From: UBA1444 sp964601085
GTDB taxonomy: Bacteria; Bacillota; Negativicutes; UBA1444
Length of the DNA: 64,000 bases
Direction: 5' to 3'
Assembly: GCA_964601085.1 (NCBI GenBank)
Contig: CAZRLN010000003.1
Coordinates: 1-64,000 of the forward strand
This document shows, piece by piece, positions 18,592-26,274 of this stretch; within the stretch, counting starts at the first letter, position 1, and each line of letters begins with the position of its first letter. Made by a program: the position numbers and the translations under genes. Under the pieces are notes generated by a model. The model had not been told where the DNA came from. It worked only from the letters and a program-made list of their open reading frames with translations, and did not search any database.

Positions 18592-19542
18592 TCAGAAGCT
18601 ATTTCGGAGAAATACTTCCCATTTGCTGTTTTTGGAGTTGTCCGACAGCAATACCTGGTCTTTATAAGTAATTTCCAACGAGAGTTTGTCATTGAAAGCG
18701 TGGGTCAAACCGTAGTAAAATCCGCGGTTGTTGTTGTCGAACTCGCCCTGGCCTCCCATGTCTCCATTGGCTCCGACGCGAAATTTCGTGACATACAAGG
18801 CGGTTTTTCCGTTGAAATCATAATTCAAAGTGACGGCATAGGCGGAATTATCCGCAGAAAGGTTGGATTGAGTATATTCCGCTGTAATGCTGGTCTTGCC
18901 GAATGTGGCTGTTGTATCGACGGCCCAGTGATTGCTGGCGTTTCCTTCGTTATATTTGTAGTGGGCCAGTGTCAGGCCGGCGGCCCAGTTTTTGGAGAGG
19001 TCTACGCCGCCCCGGATAGCATAAAGGCTATTGTTTGGCAGCCAAAGATTGTTCTCCCGTGCGGCGATGCCCGATAATTCAACAGAGCCGATCTTACCCT
19101 GGATGGAAAGGCCTTCGACAAATGCACTGCGGCCAATATTTTCCTCATGGCGTTGGTACAGCAGAGCGGTTGTGCCAATAATCGCCGGTTGCCGGCCCAG
19201 TGTAAAGGTCAGCTTGTTTGGTTTATAAATGAAACCGTACTGATCCAGTGCGACGACCGCTTTGGTATTCTCGGAATAAGCCGCCTGGTTGAAATCGGCA
19301 AGGACGGGATTTGTAGCATATTGAGCGCCAAGACGGGCAAATACCGAAAAATTCGGCGCGAGTTTTTGTTCGCCGCGGAGTGTGATGGTATACATCGTTC
19401 CCGCCTCGGTTGGCGTGTTGGCGGCGGAGTCGGCTTCGTACTTGATGGTGGCGGTACCGCTGATTTCGAGGGGAGCGGCGGTGACCGGGGTAGCGGCGGC
19501 GAATATTCCCGTGAGTAAGACAGCCAGTAAGTGTTTCTTCAT
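18592..19542 (-). CDS. Porin-like outer membrane beta-barrel protein
   Basis: A 316-residue protein with a clear signal peptide (MKKHLLAVLLTGIFAAATPVTA) cleaved before APLEISG. The mature part alternates polar and hydrophobic residues as in beta strands (for example FSVFARLGAQYA, SVELSGIAAREN, WAAGLTLAHYKYNEG, KTALYVTKFRVGAN) and ends in Phe (WEVFLRNSF), the usual C-terminal signal for barrel assembly. This supports a diderm envelope. ATG at 19542 has AGGAAG upstream; the frame runs to 19725 but that part has no signal peptide. It resembles Negativicutes putative porins without an S-layer homology domain. Substrate unknown. Confidence 0.82.
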   Translation of the reverse strand: MKKHLLAVLLTGIFAAATPVTAAPLEISGTATIKYEADSAANTPTEAGTMYTITLRGEQKLAPNFSVFARLGAQYATNPVLADFNQAAYSENTKAVVALDQYGFIYKPNKLTFTLGRQPAIIGTTALLYQRHEENIGRSAFVEGLSIQGKIGSVELSGIAARENNLWLPNNSLYAIRGGVDLSKNWAAGLTLAHYKYNEGNASNHWAVDTTATFGKTSITAEYTQSNLSADNSAYAVTLNYDFNGKTALYVTKFRVGANGDMGGQGEFDNNNRGFYYGLTHAFNDKLSLEITYKDQVLLSDNSKNSKWEVFLRNSF

Positions 19543-19643
19543 GCAGTTCTTCCTTTCCTGATTCAAATGAAAAAAATTATCATTTGAATCATACGCGAAT
19601 CCTGGCTGTTTTGTCAAGGGGGCGCTCGTTGTTTTGTCGGTCG

Positions 19644-20867
19644 TTACAGAGCGGATTCGGCGGCGGCGGCCTGAGACTGTTTGTTTTTCAGGATTGTTGC
19701 AACTACCAGCGATGCGGTAAAGCACAGAGAGAATACGATCAACGTTGCATGGTAACTATGCGTGGTATCTTTGATCCAGGCGACGAACAGGGGGCCAACG
19801 ACACCGGCGGCAGCCCAGGCTGTTAATATTTTACCATGAATTGCGCTTAATTCCTTTGTACCGAATAAATCGCTCAAAAAGGCGGGGATTGTCGAAAAAC
19901 CGCCGCCATAGCAAGAAATGATCAGATAGACGAGGAATTGAAACATAAAGCTGTTGGTTGTTTTCGCCAGAAGAAAAAAGGCGATAGCCTGAATGATGAA
20001 GAACGCGATATAAGTATTGGCCCGGCCAAGGTAATCGGAAATGGAAGCCCAGAACAATCGCCCCAGGCCATTCACGAGACCAATCACTCCCACCATGGTC
20101 GCGGCGGTCAGCGGCGACATGCTGATGACTTCCTGCGCCATAGGAGACGCGACGCTGAGCAGGCCAATGCCGCAGGTGATGTTAATGAACAGCATCCACC
20201 AGAGAGTCCAAAATTGCCAGGTTTTTATGGCGGCGCCGGCAGTGACTTGAAGTGTTTCCAAATGGGAACTTTTCCCGCCTGACGTCTTCAAAACGGATGC
20301 GCTTTGGAGCGGCGGTTCAAGATACAGGGCGGACGGGACCATGATACACAGGTACAAAAACCCCAACACTGCGAAGGTTGCGACCAAGCCAACTTTTTGC
20401 ATTAAAATTTGGATCAGCGGTCCAGCGACCAGACTGGCCAGGCCAAATCCCATAATGGCAATGCCGGTGGCGAAGCCGCGTTTTTCAGGAAACCATTTCA
20501 CGAGTGTGGAAACGGGAGTGATGTAGCCTACCCCCAGACCAATGCCGCCAATCATGCCATAAAACAGATAGAGCAGGGGCAAGCTTTGCCAATGAACGGC
20601 AAGGCAGGTTCCAAACATACCGGAACAATAAAAGAAGGCAGCAGTCAGGCCGGAGCGGCGCGGGCCGTATTTTTCCACCCAGCCGCCCAAGAAGCCGGCG
20701 GACAGGCCGAGAAACAAAATGGCCAGGGAAAAGGTCCATTGCGTTTCTTTCAAACTGATTCCCAGCGCCGCCATGATCGGTTTGGTCAGTACACTCCAGG
20801 CATAAACGCTGCCGATGCAAATATGGATCCCAACTGCGGAACTTGCGATAAGCCACCGGTTTTTCAT
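19644..20867 (-). CDS. MFS transporter, OFA (oxalate/formate antiporter) family
   Basis: A 407-residue, 12-span major facilitator. The start MKNRWLIASSAVGIHICIGS followed by VYAWSVLTKPI is characteristic of the OFA family, as are GWVEKYGPRRSG in the first intracellular loop and GLVNGLGRLFWASISDYLGR in the second half. OFA members exchange or import small carboxylates such as oxalate and formate; the exact substrate cannot be read off. The 5' leader carries two tandem ZTP-type riboswitches with terminators and a consensus promoter. Because ZTP signals shortage of 10-formyl-tetrahydrofolate, formate import is an attractive role, but this is inference from the regulatory context. Confidence 0.88.
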   Translation of the reverse strand: MKNRWLIASSAVGIHICIGSVYAWSVLTKPIMAALGISLKETQWTFSLAILFLGLSAGFLGGWVEKYGPRRSGLTAAFFYCSGMFGTCLAVHWQSLPLLYLFYGMIGGIGLGVGYITPVSTLVKWFPEKRGFATGIAIMGFGLASLVAGPLIQILMQKVGLVATFAVLGFLYLCIMVPSALYLEPPLQSASVLKTSGGKSSHLETLQVTAGAAIKTWQFWTLWWMLFINITCGIGLLSVASPMAQEVISMSPLTAATMVGVIGLVNGLGRLFWASISDYLGRANTYIAFFIIQAIAFFLLAKTTNSFMFQFLVYLIISCYGGGFSTIPAFLSDLFGTKELSAIHGKILTAWAAAGVVGPLFVAWIKDTTHSYHATLIVFSLCFTASLVVATILKNKQSQAAAAESAL

Positions 20868-20912
20868 GATCCTTCACGCTCCTTTTATTTCTGAGGTTGC
20901 GTTATCCGGCGG

Positions 20913-20956
20913 CAAAAATAAAACACCGCCTGGACAAAAGGTTGTTGCCCAGGCGG
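20913..20956 (-). terminator. Terminator of the gene-proximal ZTP riboswitch
   Basis: CCGCCTGG (20949-20956) pairs perfectly with CCAGGCGG (20926-20933), followed on the minus strand by TGTTTTATTTTT. The 5' arm is the same CCGCCTGGGCA that closes the aptamer, so ligand binding should compete with termination. Confidence 0.8.
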
Positions 20957-21022
20957 CCGGCATTTTTCCCGATACGGTTCCCCGTGGTTATATCCCACTC
21001 CATCCGCCAGTTCCGTATCGTA
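20946..21022 (-). promoter_or_regulatory. ZTP riboswitch aptamer, gene-proximal copy
   Basis: On the minus strand the outer helix GATACGG/CCGTATC encloses AACTGGCGGA, a GTGG...CCAC hairpin and a GGGGAA stretch; downstream comes CCGCCTGGGCA. This matches, from memory, the layout of the pfl/ZTP riboswitch, in which the GGCGG segment pairs with CCGCC as a pseudoknot. It controls the OFA transporter gene by transcription termination. ZTP riboswitches normally turn genes on when ZMP/ZTP rises through lack of 10-formyl-tetrahydrofolate. Confidence 0.78.
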
Positions 21023-21040
21023 CTGATTCAGTTTTAGGCA

Positions 21041-21082
21041 AACAAAAAACCGTCTGGACAAAAAATATTTTTGCCCAGACGG
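21041..21082 (-). terminator. Terminator of the promoter-proximal ZTP riboswitch
   Basis: CCGTCTGG (21075-21082) pairs with CCAGACGG (21050-21057) and is followed on the minus strand by TTTTTTGTTT. It covaries with the other copy, having GTC/GAC where that has GCC/GGC. Confidence 0.8.
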
Positions 21083-21150
21083 TCGACTGCCTTTTCCGAT
21101 ACGGTTCATGTGGTTGATTCCACTTTATCCGTCAGTTCCGTATCGTTCTG
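21072..21150 (-). promoter_or_regulatory. ZTP riboswitch aptamer, promoter-proximal copy
   Basis: Second copy of the same aptamer: outer helix CGATACGG/CCGTATCG, AACTGACGGA, a GTGG...CCAC hairpin and CCGTCTGGGCA. The pseudoknot partner is GACGG/CCGTC, against GGCGG/CCGCC in the other copy; paired changes between the copies support the structure. The copies repeat about every 125 nt. Two copies in series, each with its own terminator, should give a steeper or lower-leak response. Confidence 0.76.
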
Positions 21151-21164
21151 ATTCATTTGAGAAA

Positions 21165-21193
21165 ATTATAGCAACCGTCAATGCCGTTGTCAA
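21165..21193 (-). promoter_or_regulatory. Consensus sigma-A promoter of the riboswitch/OFA transcript
   Basis: TTGACA and TATAAT are perfect and separated by 17 nt on the minus strand. The -35 hexamer overlaps the last codons of the CDF transporter gene, so the transporter transcript starts a few nt before the first aptamer. Confidence 0.8.
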
Positions 21194-22107
21194 ATCTTCA
21201 TTGACTTTTCGCGGGTTGCAGGGTCCGAATCTTTGGCGTGATAGGGCTCCATGTGAATCATGACGCGAGTATTAATCTGCAGCGCCTGCCGGATTTTTTG
21301 CTCCACGGCGTGGGATAGGCGGTGGGACTCGGCAATCTCCGTTTCGGGATTGATCAGCACATGCATATCAATATAGAGTTCCTGTTCACTGCCGCGACTG
21401 CGGATATCGTGGACTCCCAGAACTTCGGGAAATTCCAGGGCAATCTTGCGGATTTTATCGGAGTCGGCGACAGCCTTGTCCACCAAGACATCACAGGTGG
21501 AACGGATGATCCTGTAAGCTGCGTGGAGGATGAAAAAGGCTACTATCAAAGATGCGATCGGATCAATGATCGGCGGCAGGCCAAGCTTGATGCCGATGAG
21601 AGTGAACAGGACGCTGATGGATACGTAAACGTCGCTTCGAGTGTGAAACGAATCGGAAATCAACACAGCGCTGCCGAGTTGTTGTCCCTGACGGTACTCG
21701 AAGACACAAACGAAAATGTTGACGATAAGAGTAACGATTAAGGAAATCAAGCTGACTACCGTGACTGAAGGCGGGATTGGTTGGATGAATTTTGTCATGG
21801 ATTCATAAATAACAAGCGCGGCGATAACTAACAGCAGGAACCCAATGAACAATCCGGTAATAAATTCATATTTTCGATGACCATACGGATGTTTGGCATC
21901 GACCGGCTGTGCGGCGAATTGAATGCCGATGAGGCCGACAACATTGGAGATGCCGTCGGTCAGGGAGTGAAACCCGTCGGCCGTCAGACTGGCGCTTCGG
22001 ATCAGCTGCCCCACAACGATTTTAATTCCTGCAACAGCCAGATTGGCGGCAAGAATAATCCACAAAACCCGTTTGATTTTTCGCATTTCGTCGGTTGGCA
22101 TGATCAC
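21190..22107 (-). CDS. Cation diffusion facilitator (CDF) metal efflux protein
   Basis: A 305-residue CDF protein: six membrane spans and a C-terminal cytoplasmic dimerisation domain. The metal sites are visible as SLTADGFHSLTDGISN in span 2 (Asp and His plus Asp four residues on) and ISDSFHTRSDVYVS in span 5, which is the HD-containing site. The tail HDIRSRGSEQELYIDMHV is the typical metal-binding cytoplasmic fold. It exports a divalent metal (Zn, Co, Ni, Fe or Mn) against H+. GTG at 22107 has GAAGGG upstream; ATG at 22101 is possible. The leader holds a candidate metal riboswitch. Confidence 0.9.
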   Translation of the reverse strand: MIMPTDEMRKIKRVLWIILAANLAVAGIKIVVGQLIRSASLTADGFHSLTDGISNVVGLIGIQFAAQPVDAKHPYGHRKYEFITGLFIGFLLLVIAALVIYESMTKFIQPIPPSVTVVSLISLIVTLIVNIFVCVFEYRQGQQLGSAVLISDSFHTRSDVYVSISVLFTLIGIKLGLPPIIDPIASLIVAFFILHAAYRIIRSTCDVLVDKAVADSDKIRKIALEFPEVLGVHDIRSRGSEQELYIDMHVLINPETEIAESHRLSHAVEQKIRQALQINTRVMIHMEPYHAKDSDPATREKSMKI

Positions 22108-22162
22108 TTCTTTCCCTTCAATGCCGGATTTGACAACAATTTGTGCGAAATCTGCTTTTGAA

Positions 22163-22203
22163 CATAAAATATGCCTGCGAAACCAATCGTAGGTCCCACA
22201 GGC
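22163..22203 (-). terminator. Terminator overlapping the CDF leader element
   Basis: On the minus strand GCCTGTG (22197-22203) pairs with CGCAGGC (22173-22179), followed by ATATTTTAT. The 5' arm is part of the CAGG-TACG-CCTG hairpin of the leader element, so the two structures exclude each other, as expected of a riboswitch expression platform. Confidence 0.6.
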
Positions 22204-22260
22204 GTACCTGCTGCTTGTTAGCCCGACGCATCACTTTCGTGATGGCCTGATCCTTATTGA
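22185..22260 (-). promoter_or_regulatory. Candidate metal riboswitch (czcD/NiCo-like) of the CDF gene
   Basis: The 90 nt before the terminator form a GC-rich structured leader on the minus strand: a CATCAC-GAAA-GTGATG hairpin, GGGCTAACAAGCAG, a CAGG-TACG-CCTG hairpin and TGGGACC. Its place before a CDF exporter and the overlap with a terminator point to the czcD motif (NiCo riboswitch). I matched this from memory of the motif, not by model search, so the class is tentative although a regulatory structure is likely. Confidence 0.5.
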
Positions 22261-22370
22261 GGTAATTTTACCAAATTGCCTCCGTCTCGGCAAGTGACCG
22301 GCAAGATTTTTGTGACAGGCAAGGGTTTTGATTTCCGTATGACGAAAAGAATAGGCGGGAGGTGATTCAC

Positions 22371-24578
22371 ATGACCAAAATGCAAAAAGTATTTTTGGGC
22401 AGCCTGATTGCCGTAGTTCTGGTGGCCGGGTTGGCATGGAAAGCCGTCACGCCCCGGGTGCTTGCCGGTGTTCGGGAAATTTTGCTGTCACAGGTGAATT
22501 CCTCCATCAACGGGCGGATTGAGATGGAAGACGTCGATTTTTCAGTTTTGGGCGCAGCGGTTATGAAAAAAGTGAATTTGTTCGACCAGAGAGGCATTCT
22601 TATTGCCACCAGCGACGAAATCGGCATTAGTTATAAATTCAGCGATCTGTTCGGTGGGCGATTTGGAATCGACGGCATCAAGAAGATCTCTGTGGAAAAG
22701 GCAAATGCAAAATTGACGATTGATAAGGATGGAAAATGGAGTTTTCAGGATATTATCAAGCCACGGACGGAACGAAAGGCGGAATTTCTCGGCAGCATCG
22801 AGGTGAAGGATGTCGCGGTTTCCGTTACGACCCCAAACTGGAAACGGAATTTTACTGAAATATCCGGCGAGCTTGATTACGCCGACTTTCCGACGATCGC
22901 CGTTGAGTTGAAAGGAAAAATGGGCAAGAGCTCCATTACCGCCCAAGGATCATGGATTCCGGACGGCAAAACGCAACTGGCGCTGATGATTAACACCTTT
23001 GATCTTTCGGAGGCCCAGGCATTGCTGCCTGGCGGCGCCGCTTCCCCGAAACTGACGGCCGGAACGCTGAACGAGGTGCAGGGAACCGTAATTCAGGAGA
23101 GGGACGGAGTCCAGATGACCGGGGAAGGGAAACTGATGGGGCTGGCCATGAACTTGCAAGGAATGGAGATAAAGGAGGGCGCCGCAAAACTTAAAATGCA
23201 GGGGAAGAAAGTGCTGCTTCAGGACGCATCGGTAGTTGTTGGCGGAAATAAACTGACTGTGGGCGGCGCCATAGATTTTACGCCCGATTCGCCGGTCCTG
23301 GCGATGCAGGTCTTGTCCCCCGCATTGAATCTGGCCGCGTTTTTTGGGCCGACGCCGGCAATAAGCGGGACGGCATCTTTTCAGGCGGATATTTCAGGAA
23401 CGATGGAAAAACCATTGATGAAAGGGGCTTTCAAGGTTCCGATCGGCCAGTTTGATAAAACTCCCATTGTTGACGCCGAAGGCGGATTCAATTACGCCGG
23501 CGACACGATGATGCTGGACAATACGAGCTTTAAGGCGATGGGAGGCGAAATCGCCTTGTCGGGAACGGTCGCGCCAAAAACAGCGCGGGTGAACCTGAAA
23601 GTTGCCGGAAAAAATGTTGATGGTGTTATATTGACCAACAAGGGAATTGTCGGCAGTGTCGACTTTAATGCAACTGTAACGGGAGAGGGTAATGCGGATT
23701 CGATGGCGACCAGCGGAACATTTTCCATCGGATCCGGCGTGATCGGCGAATATGCGATTGCCAACGCCGCCGGCGGCTTCCGCAAACAAGGACGGCGCGT
23801 CGATCTGTCCAATGTCGGCGTAGTTTTGTCAGGGCAACGCCTGGTCGTCAATGGGGCGTTGACATTGGCCGCCGACGGAGCTTCGCCTCAGATCAACCTT
23901 CAGGTTTCCAGCAACGGCATGAGTACTACGGTGTTCAATCCCAACAGCGCCCTGCGGGGGAGCATCGCGTTCCAGGCGACATTGACCGGCACTCCGGAGA
24001 GTAACCAGGCGCGCGGGAATTTCCAAATTGCATCGGGCGAGTTGGGGGAACTTGCGTTTTCGGGCGCCAGCGGCGGCTTCGGCTATGTCAACGGCTTGCT
24101 GACTCTAGTCGGCGGCCGGGCTCAGTGCCTTGGCGGGATCATTACATTGAATGGCACTGTTGTCCCGAAAACGATGGAATATCATCAGCAAGTGAATGGA
24201 CAGAATATCGATGCAGCGCAACTGACGGATCGCGATGTTCAGGGTCGAGCCGATTTTGCGGCGAAAATCAGCGGTGTGGGGGACTGGGACAAATCCAGCG
24301 CCGATGGCGACTTCAAAATGAGTTCCGGTAACGTCAAAGGAATTCCGTTTAACGGACTTACTGGCAATTTTTCCAAACGGGGACGGCAGACGGAGTTCCG
24401 CAATCTAAAGTTCAACATGCTGGGAGGTTTGGCATCGGGAACCGGTGAAACCGAAGGCGAGTATGTTCGCCTGATCATCACTCCCAATACGGCGGCTAAT
24501 ACCATTTTGAATATTTTAACCGGAAAAACCTTGCAACCACAAGATTTACGAATACGGTTCCGCGGCCCGAACGGGTGA
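22371..24578 (+). CDS. AsmA-like outer-membrane biogenesis protein
   Basis: A 735-residue protein with one N-terminal membrane span (VFLGSLIAVVLVAGLAW) and a long beta-rich body. It opens like AsmA proteins (a membrane anchor, then INGRIEMEDVDFSVLGAAVMKKVNLFD) and contains internally repeated units of the kind GGEIALSGTVAPKTARVNL near residue 390 and GGIITLNGTVVPKTMEYHQ near residue 590, which would build a lipid-carrying groove of the AsmA/TamB kind. Such proteins bridge the envelope and move phospholipid to the outer membrane in diderms. GGGAGG lies 8 nt before the ATG at 22371. Stand-alone transcript. Confidence 0.82.
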   Translation: MTKMQKVFLGSLIAVVLVAGLAWKAVTPRVLAGVREILLSQVNSSINGRIEMEDVDFSVLGAAVMKKVNLFDQRGILIATSDEIGISYKFSDLFGGRFGIDGIKKISVEKANAKLTIDKDGKWSFQDIIKPRTERKAEFLGSIEVKDVAVSVTTPNWKRNFTEISGELDYADFPTIAVELKGKMGKSSITAQGSWIPDGKTQLALMINTFDLSEAQALLPGGAASPKLTAGTLNEVQGTVIQERDGVQMTGEGKLMGLAMNLQGMEIKEGAAKLKMQGKKVLLQDASVVVGGNKLTVGGAIDFTPDSPVLAMQVLSPALNLAAFFGPTPAISGTASFQADISGTMEKPLMKGAFKVPIGQFDKTPIVDAEGGFNYAGDTMMLDNTSFKAMGGEIALSGTVAPKTARVNLKVAGKNVDGVILTNKGIVGSVDFNATVTGEGNADSMATSGTFSIGSGVIGEYAIANAAGGFRKQGRRVDLSNVGVVLSGQRLVVNGALTLAADGASPQINLQVSSNGMSTTVFNPNSALRGSIAFQATLTGTPESNQARGNFQIASGELGELAFSGASGGFGYVNGLLTLVGGRAQCLGGIITLNGTVVPKTMEYHQQVNGQNIDAAQLTDRDVQGRADFAAKISGVGDWDKSSADGDFKMSSGNVKGIPFNGLTGNFSKRGRQTEFRNLKFNMLGGLASGTGETEGEYVRLIITPNTAANTILNILTGKTLQPQDLRIRFRGPNG

Positions 24579-24608
24579 GACGTTATTCGGAGAAAAAACA
24601 CTGAATAG

Positions 24609-24637
24609 TTGCAAAATTTGACCGACCATGCTACAAT
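24609..24637 (+). promoter_or_regulatory. Promoter of a candidate structured RNA
   Basis: TTGCAA and TACAAT are separated by exactly 17 nt. The predicted start near 24644 coincides with the first base-paired position of the RNA that follows, and no gene starts downstream on this strand. Confidence 0.6.
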
Positions 24638-24642
24638 ATAGT

Positions 24643-24914
24643 CAAGCACCATCCTTACAGCGACTTCAGGTTCCAACGAGACACCAAACCCTCGAAAGAT
24701 TATCTTTCCGAGTTTGTTCCCGTCGAAACCAGTCCATCAAGGAGAGTGTCTGACGAACCCCGATCCCTAGCGAATAAAGCCCGAAATCCAGAATGAATTT
24801 CCCGATCAACCGTCTATGGAGGAAAAACTCAATCGATCCAACCAATGATAACCCCAACCCTGCTGTAAGGGTGGTTGCTTTGTAAAAGAGGGAAGATGAA
24901 AATCTTCCCTCTTT
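24643..24914 (+). ncRNA. Candidate structured noncoding RNA, about 270 nt
   Basis: A promoter at 24609-24637 and a terminator at 24885-24914 delimit a transcript without a convincing gene. Its ends pair: CTTACAGC and the bases before it (24644-24661) pair with GCTGTAAG and the bases after it (24862-24880), giving a terminal helix of about 16 bp with one bulge. Inside, 24686-24715 forms a hairpin (AAAC..TCG.AAAGA / TCTTT.CGA.GTTT) and AGACAC (24679-24684) can pair with GTGTCT (24746-24751). A closed rod with a long terminal helix resembles 6S RNA, but I cannot match its conserved parts, so the class is open. A 63-residue frame on the other strand has no ribosome site. Confidence 0.55.
24885..24914. 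terminator. Bidirectional terminator between candidate RNA and mscS
   Basis: A perfect 13-bp stem AAAGAGGGAAGAT/ATCTTCCCTCTTT with a GAAA loop. T-rich tracts lie on both sides, so it can end the plus-strand RNA and the mscS transcript, whose stop is 13 nt away. Confidence 0.85.
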
Positions 24915-24926
24915 ATATTTGCGTAT

Positions 24927-26021
24927 TCATTTTTTGAAATGGAGGGACTTCCGTGGAGGCTCAATTCCCTGCGTTGGTTCAATCTTTAGCTTTCGAGTCG
25001 GAAACGGTATTTCAATTCCTTCCTGGCGATATCGCTCATGCAATCTTTTGATCAGTTCATGGCGGATGATATGTTGGTCGGTAATGGTTTTGATTCGTAG
25101 AATAACATTGAACGAAATTCCGGAATCGGCAAAACTGTTGTAGCGAATGAAAGGATCGAAATCAGGAACACCTCCCGGTATTTCCCGTAATACTTCTTTG
25201 GCGACCGCCGCGGTTGTCTTTTCGACATGCGCCAAGTCGCTGTCGTAGCTTACGTTGACAGGAACAACGATGGATGATTCCGCAAACGGCATTGCATAAT
25301 TGGTGATGATCGAGGTGGCGATTTTTTGGTTGGGGACGACCGTCATATTGTCGGAAGTTTGCCGGATCGTTGTGTTTCGCCAGTTCATATCTGCAACGGT
25401 TCCCTCTTCACCAGTGGACAGGCGGATGAAATCTCCCACTTTGATTTGTTTCGACAAAAGAATGTTGATTCCGGAGAACAGATTGGAAAGCGTATCCTGA
25501 AGAGCCAGAGCCACCGCCAAACCGCCGACGCCCAACGCGGTAAGCAGGGGAGTGATCGAAACGCCAAACGACTGTAGCAGGAATAAGAAGCCGGTAACAT
25601 AAACAACCAGTTCGATCGTTGTGACCAAAATCGAGGTCGAAGCAAAGGTTCCCGCTGCTTTTTGCACTTTTTGGGTCAGCAGTCCCGACACTAGGCGAGC
25701 CCCCATGATTGTCAGGGAGAGAATGGCAATCCCGTGAAAGAGGATTTCCAGTAGATGAAGACCGCCGGGTGGAATGGTGATGACATGCATGGCGACATAC
25801 CCGCCAAAGAGAAGTCCCCACACCGTCGGCATTCCACGAAACGCCCGCTGAACCAAGGGATAGGAATCGCCGGCGATTCGGGCCGCGACTTTGCGCAGAC
25901 GGGAGAAAAGCAATTGGCTCAGGATGATTCCTGCCGCGATGGAAATAAGCAGAATCATCAGCGGCAAAATGAAGGCACCTTCGGTCAGGAGCCTTTCCCA
26001 CTGTTTTTGAATTGCGAACAT
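24927..26021 (-). CDS. MscS-family mechanosensitive ion channel
   Basis: A 364-residue channel with about five hydrophobic N-terminal segments followed by the MscS pore and beta domain. The pore-lining helix is seen at LLTALGVGGLAVALALQDTLSNLFSGI, with its Gly/Ala pattern, and the beta domain at VGDFIRLSTGEEGTVADMNWRNTTIRQ. It opens on membrane tension to release solutes after hypo-osmotic shock, sensible next to trehalose and potassium uptake systems. ATG at 26021 has GGAGG 5 nt upstream. The C-terminus ends in a basic tail KSLHFKK. Confidence 0.9.
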   Translation of the reverse strand: MFAIQKQWERLLTEGAFILPLMILLISIAAGIILSQLLFSRLRKVAARIAGDSYPLVQRAFRGMPTVWGLLFGGYVAMHVITIPPGGLHLLEILFHGIAILSLTIMGARLVSGLLTQKVQKAAGTFASTSILVTTIELVVYVTGFLFLLQSFGVSITPLLTALGVGGLAVALALQDTLSNLFSGINILLSKQIKVGDFIRLSTGEEGTVADMNWRNTTIRQTSDNMTVVPNQKIATSIITNYAMPFAESSIVVPVNVSYDSDLAHVEKTTAAVAKEVLREIPGGVPDFDPFIRYNSFADSGISFNVILRIKTITDQHIIRHELIKRLHERYRQEGIEIPFPTRKLKIEPTQGIEPPRKSLHFKK

Positions 26022-26200
26022 GCATGCCTCCGATTTTGTTTGCGATATACTCTAGTTTTCTCGATGAAATGGAAAATTCCTGCCCGCTGGGCTTGAAGGC
26101 GGGCAAGCGGCCCCATTCGGTGAATGACAGTGTGATATGACTAAATTAAGACGAGGATCCCGTTTCTTCACTTGTTGGAAGCGGATTTGTCAAAATGAAA

Positions 26201-26238
26201 TAAGGGGTTGCAGGAGAAAAATCTTCTGCAACCCCTTA
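26201..26238 (-). terminator. Terminator of the alkaline phosphatase gene
   Basis: A perfect 13-bp stem (26201-26213 with 26226-26238) followed on the minus strand by TTTCATTTT, 36 nt after the phosphatase stop codon. Confidence 0.8.
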
Positions 26239-26274
26239 AAATCATAGGACGATAATTGCTTGACTGTGCGGCTT

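Noticed and set aside
24666..24857. 63-residue minus-strand frame with hydrophobic stretches
   Set aside because: TTG start without a ribosome site, and it lies inside a region with plus-strand promoter, terminator and end pairing; noted as the alternative in the RNA finding.
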